A stretch of 64,000 nt of DNA from Lampris incognitus (lineage: Eukaryota > Chordata > Actinopteri > Lampriformes > Lampridae), in assembly GCF_029633865.1 (NCBI RefSeq), contig NC_079231.1, positions 28,989,716-29,053,715 on the forward strand, written 5' to 3'. The notes under the pieces were generated by a model, which did no database searches, was not told the origin of the DNA, and was given only the letters and a program-made list of their open reading frames with translations. The translations under genes and the position numbers were made by a program. Below, piece by piece: positions 63,882 to 64,000 of the stretch (its first letter is position 1; each line of letters begins with the position of its first letter).

Positions 63882-64000
63882 GTCAATGTTCTCATTCATC
63901 CAGGGCATGGTTATCCAAAGGAGTTGAATCAAGTGCAACTGGACTTGGTATATATCCGTGAAGACGTTTCAACTCTCATCCAAGAGGCTTCCTCAGTTCG
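63882..64000. mobile_element. Penelope-like element terminal arm, continues past the window
   Basis: CAATGTTCTCATTCATCCAG, then AGTTGAATCAAGTGCAACTGG and CCAAGAGGCTTCCTCAGTTC, the same arm as at 53190-53310. It reaches the last base, so the element continues to the right. Confidence 0.8.

Overview
The window looks like teleost fish nuclear DNA. It carries one intron-containing vertebrate gene, a dense layer of fish-type transposable elements (Ty3/Gypsy, Ty1/Copia, Penelope-like, RTE-type LINE, hAT, tRNA-derived SINEs, MITEs) and many long microsatellites and minisatellites. The first 430 bases are an imperfect 18-20 bp array built on CCCTAA, so the left edge is probably subtelomeric. No bacterial, organellar or CRISPR-like features were seen.

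Layout. 0-9.8 kb: subtelomeric array, microsatellites, an RTE-type LINE split by a hAT MITE (TSD GCTGCCCT), a tRNA-derived SINE split by a second MITE, and a LINE-like repeat split by a solo LTR. 9.8-27 kb: a hAT transposase fragment, then three Gypsy elements. Element 1 (+) and element 2 (-) meet tail to tail at a deletion junction near 15809; element 3 (-) sits inside the gag gene of element 2 with a perfect 5-bp target duplication. 27-34.7 kb: a decayed hAT transposase whose C-terminal coding region is interrupted by element 4, a near-complete young chromodomain Gypsy element with two 765-bp LTRs that differ at only two sites. 34.7-36.1 kb: short LTR-like elements whose terminal repeats carry tRNA-like Pol III boxes (TRIM-like). 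36.4-55.4 kb: cpo, encoding carboxypeptidase O, with nine coding exons that can be read exactly. 56-64 kb: solo LTR, foldback sequences, another TRIM-like element, Penelope-like and LINE remnants, and two phase-compatible exons of an unrecognised gene.

The cpo gene encodes a predicted 357-residue M14 metallocarboxypeptidase. It has a signal peptide, no activation peptide, all zinc and catalytic residues, Arg277 at the specificity position typical of CPO (preference for acidic C-terminal residues) and a hydrophobic tail suitable for GPI anchoring. Its introns hold most of the local novelty. Intron 1 contains a 4652-bp integrase-type DNA transposon with ~560-bp inverted repeats, a 5-bp target duplication, an integrase gene and an OTU-protease gene that runs, through one frameshift, into an F-box-like segment. 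Intron 3 contains a minisatellite whose unit resembles a 3' splice site, itself split by a Copia element. Intron 5 contains a ~1.8-kb minisatellite with AATAAA in nearly every unit.

Most promising leads: the integrase/OTU/F-box-like transposon, the TRIM-like elements with Pol III boxes in their terminal repeats, the self-priming signature in element 4, and the splice-site-like and poly(A)-signal-like minisatellites inside cpo.
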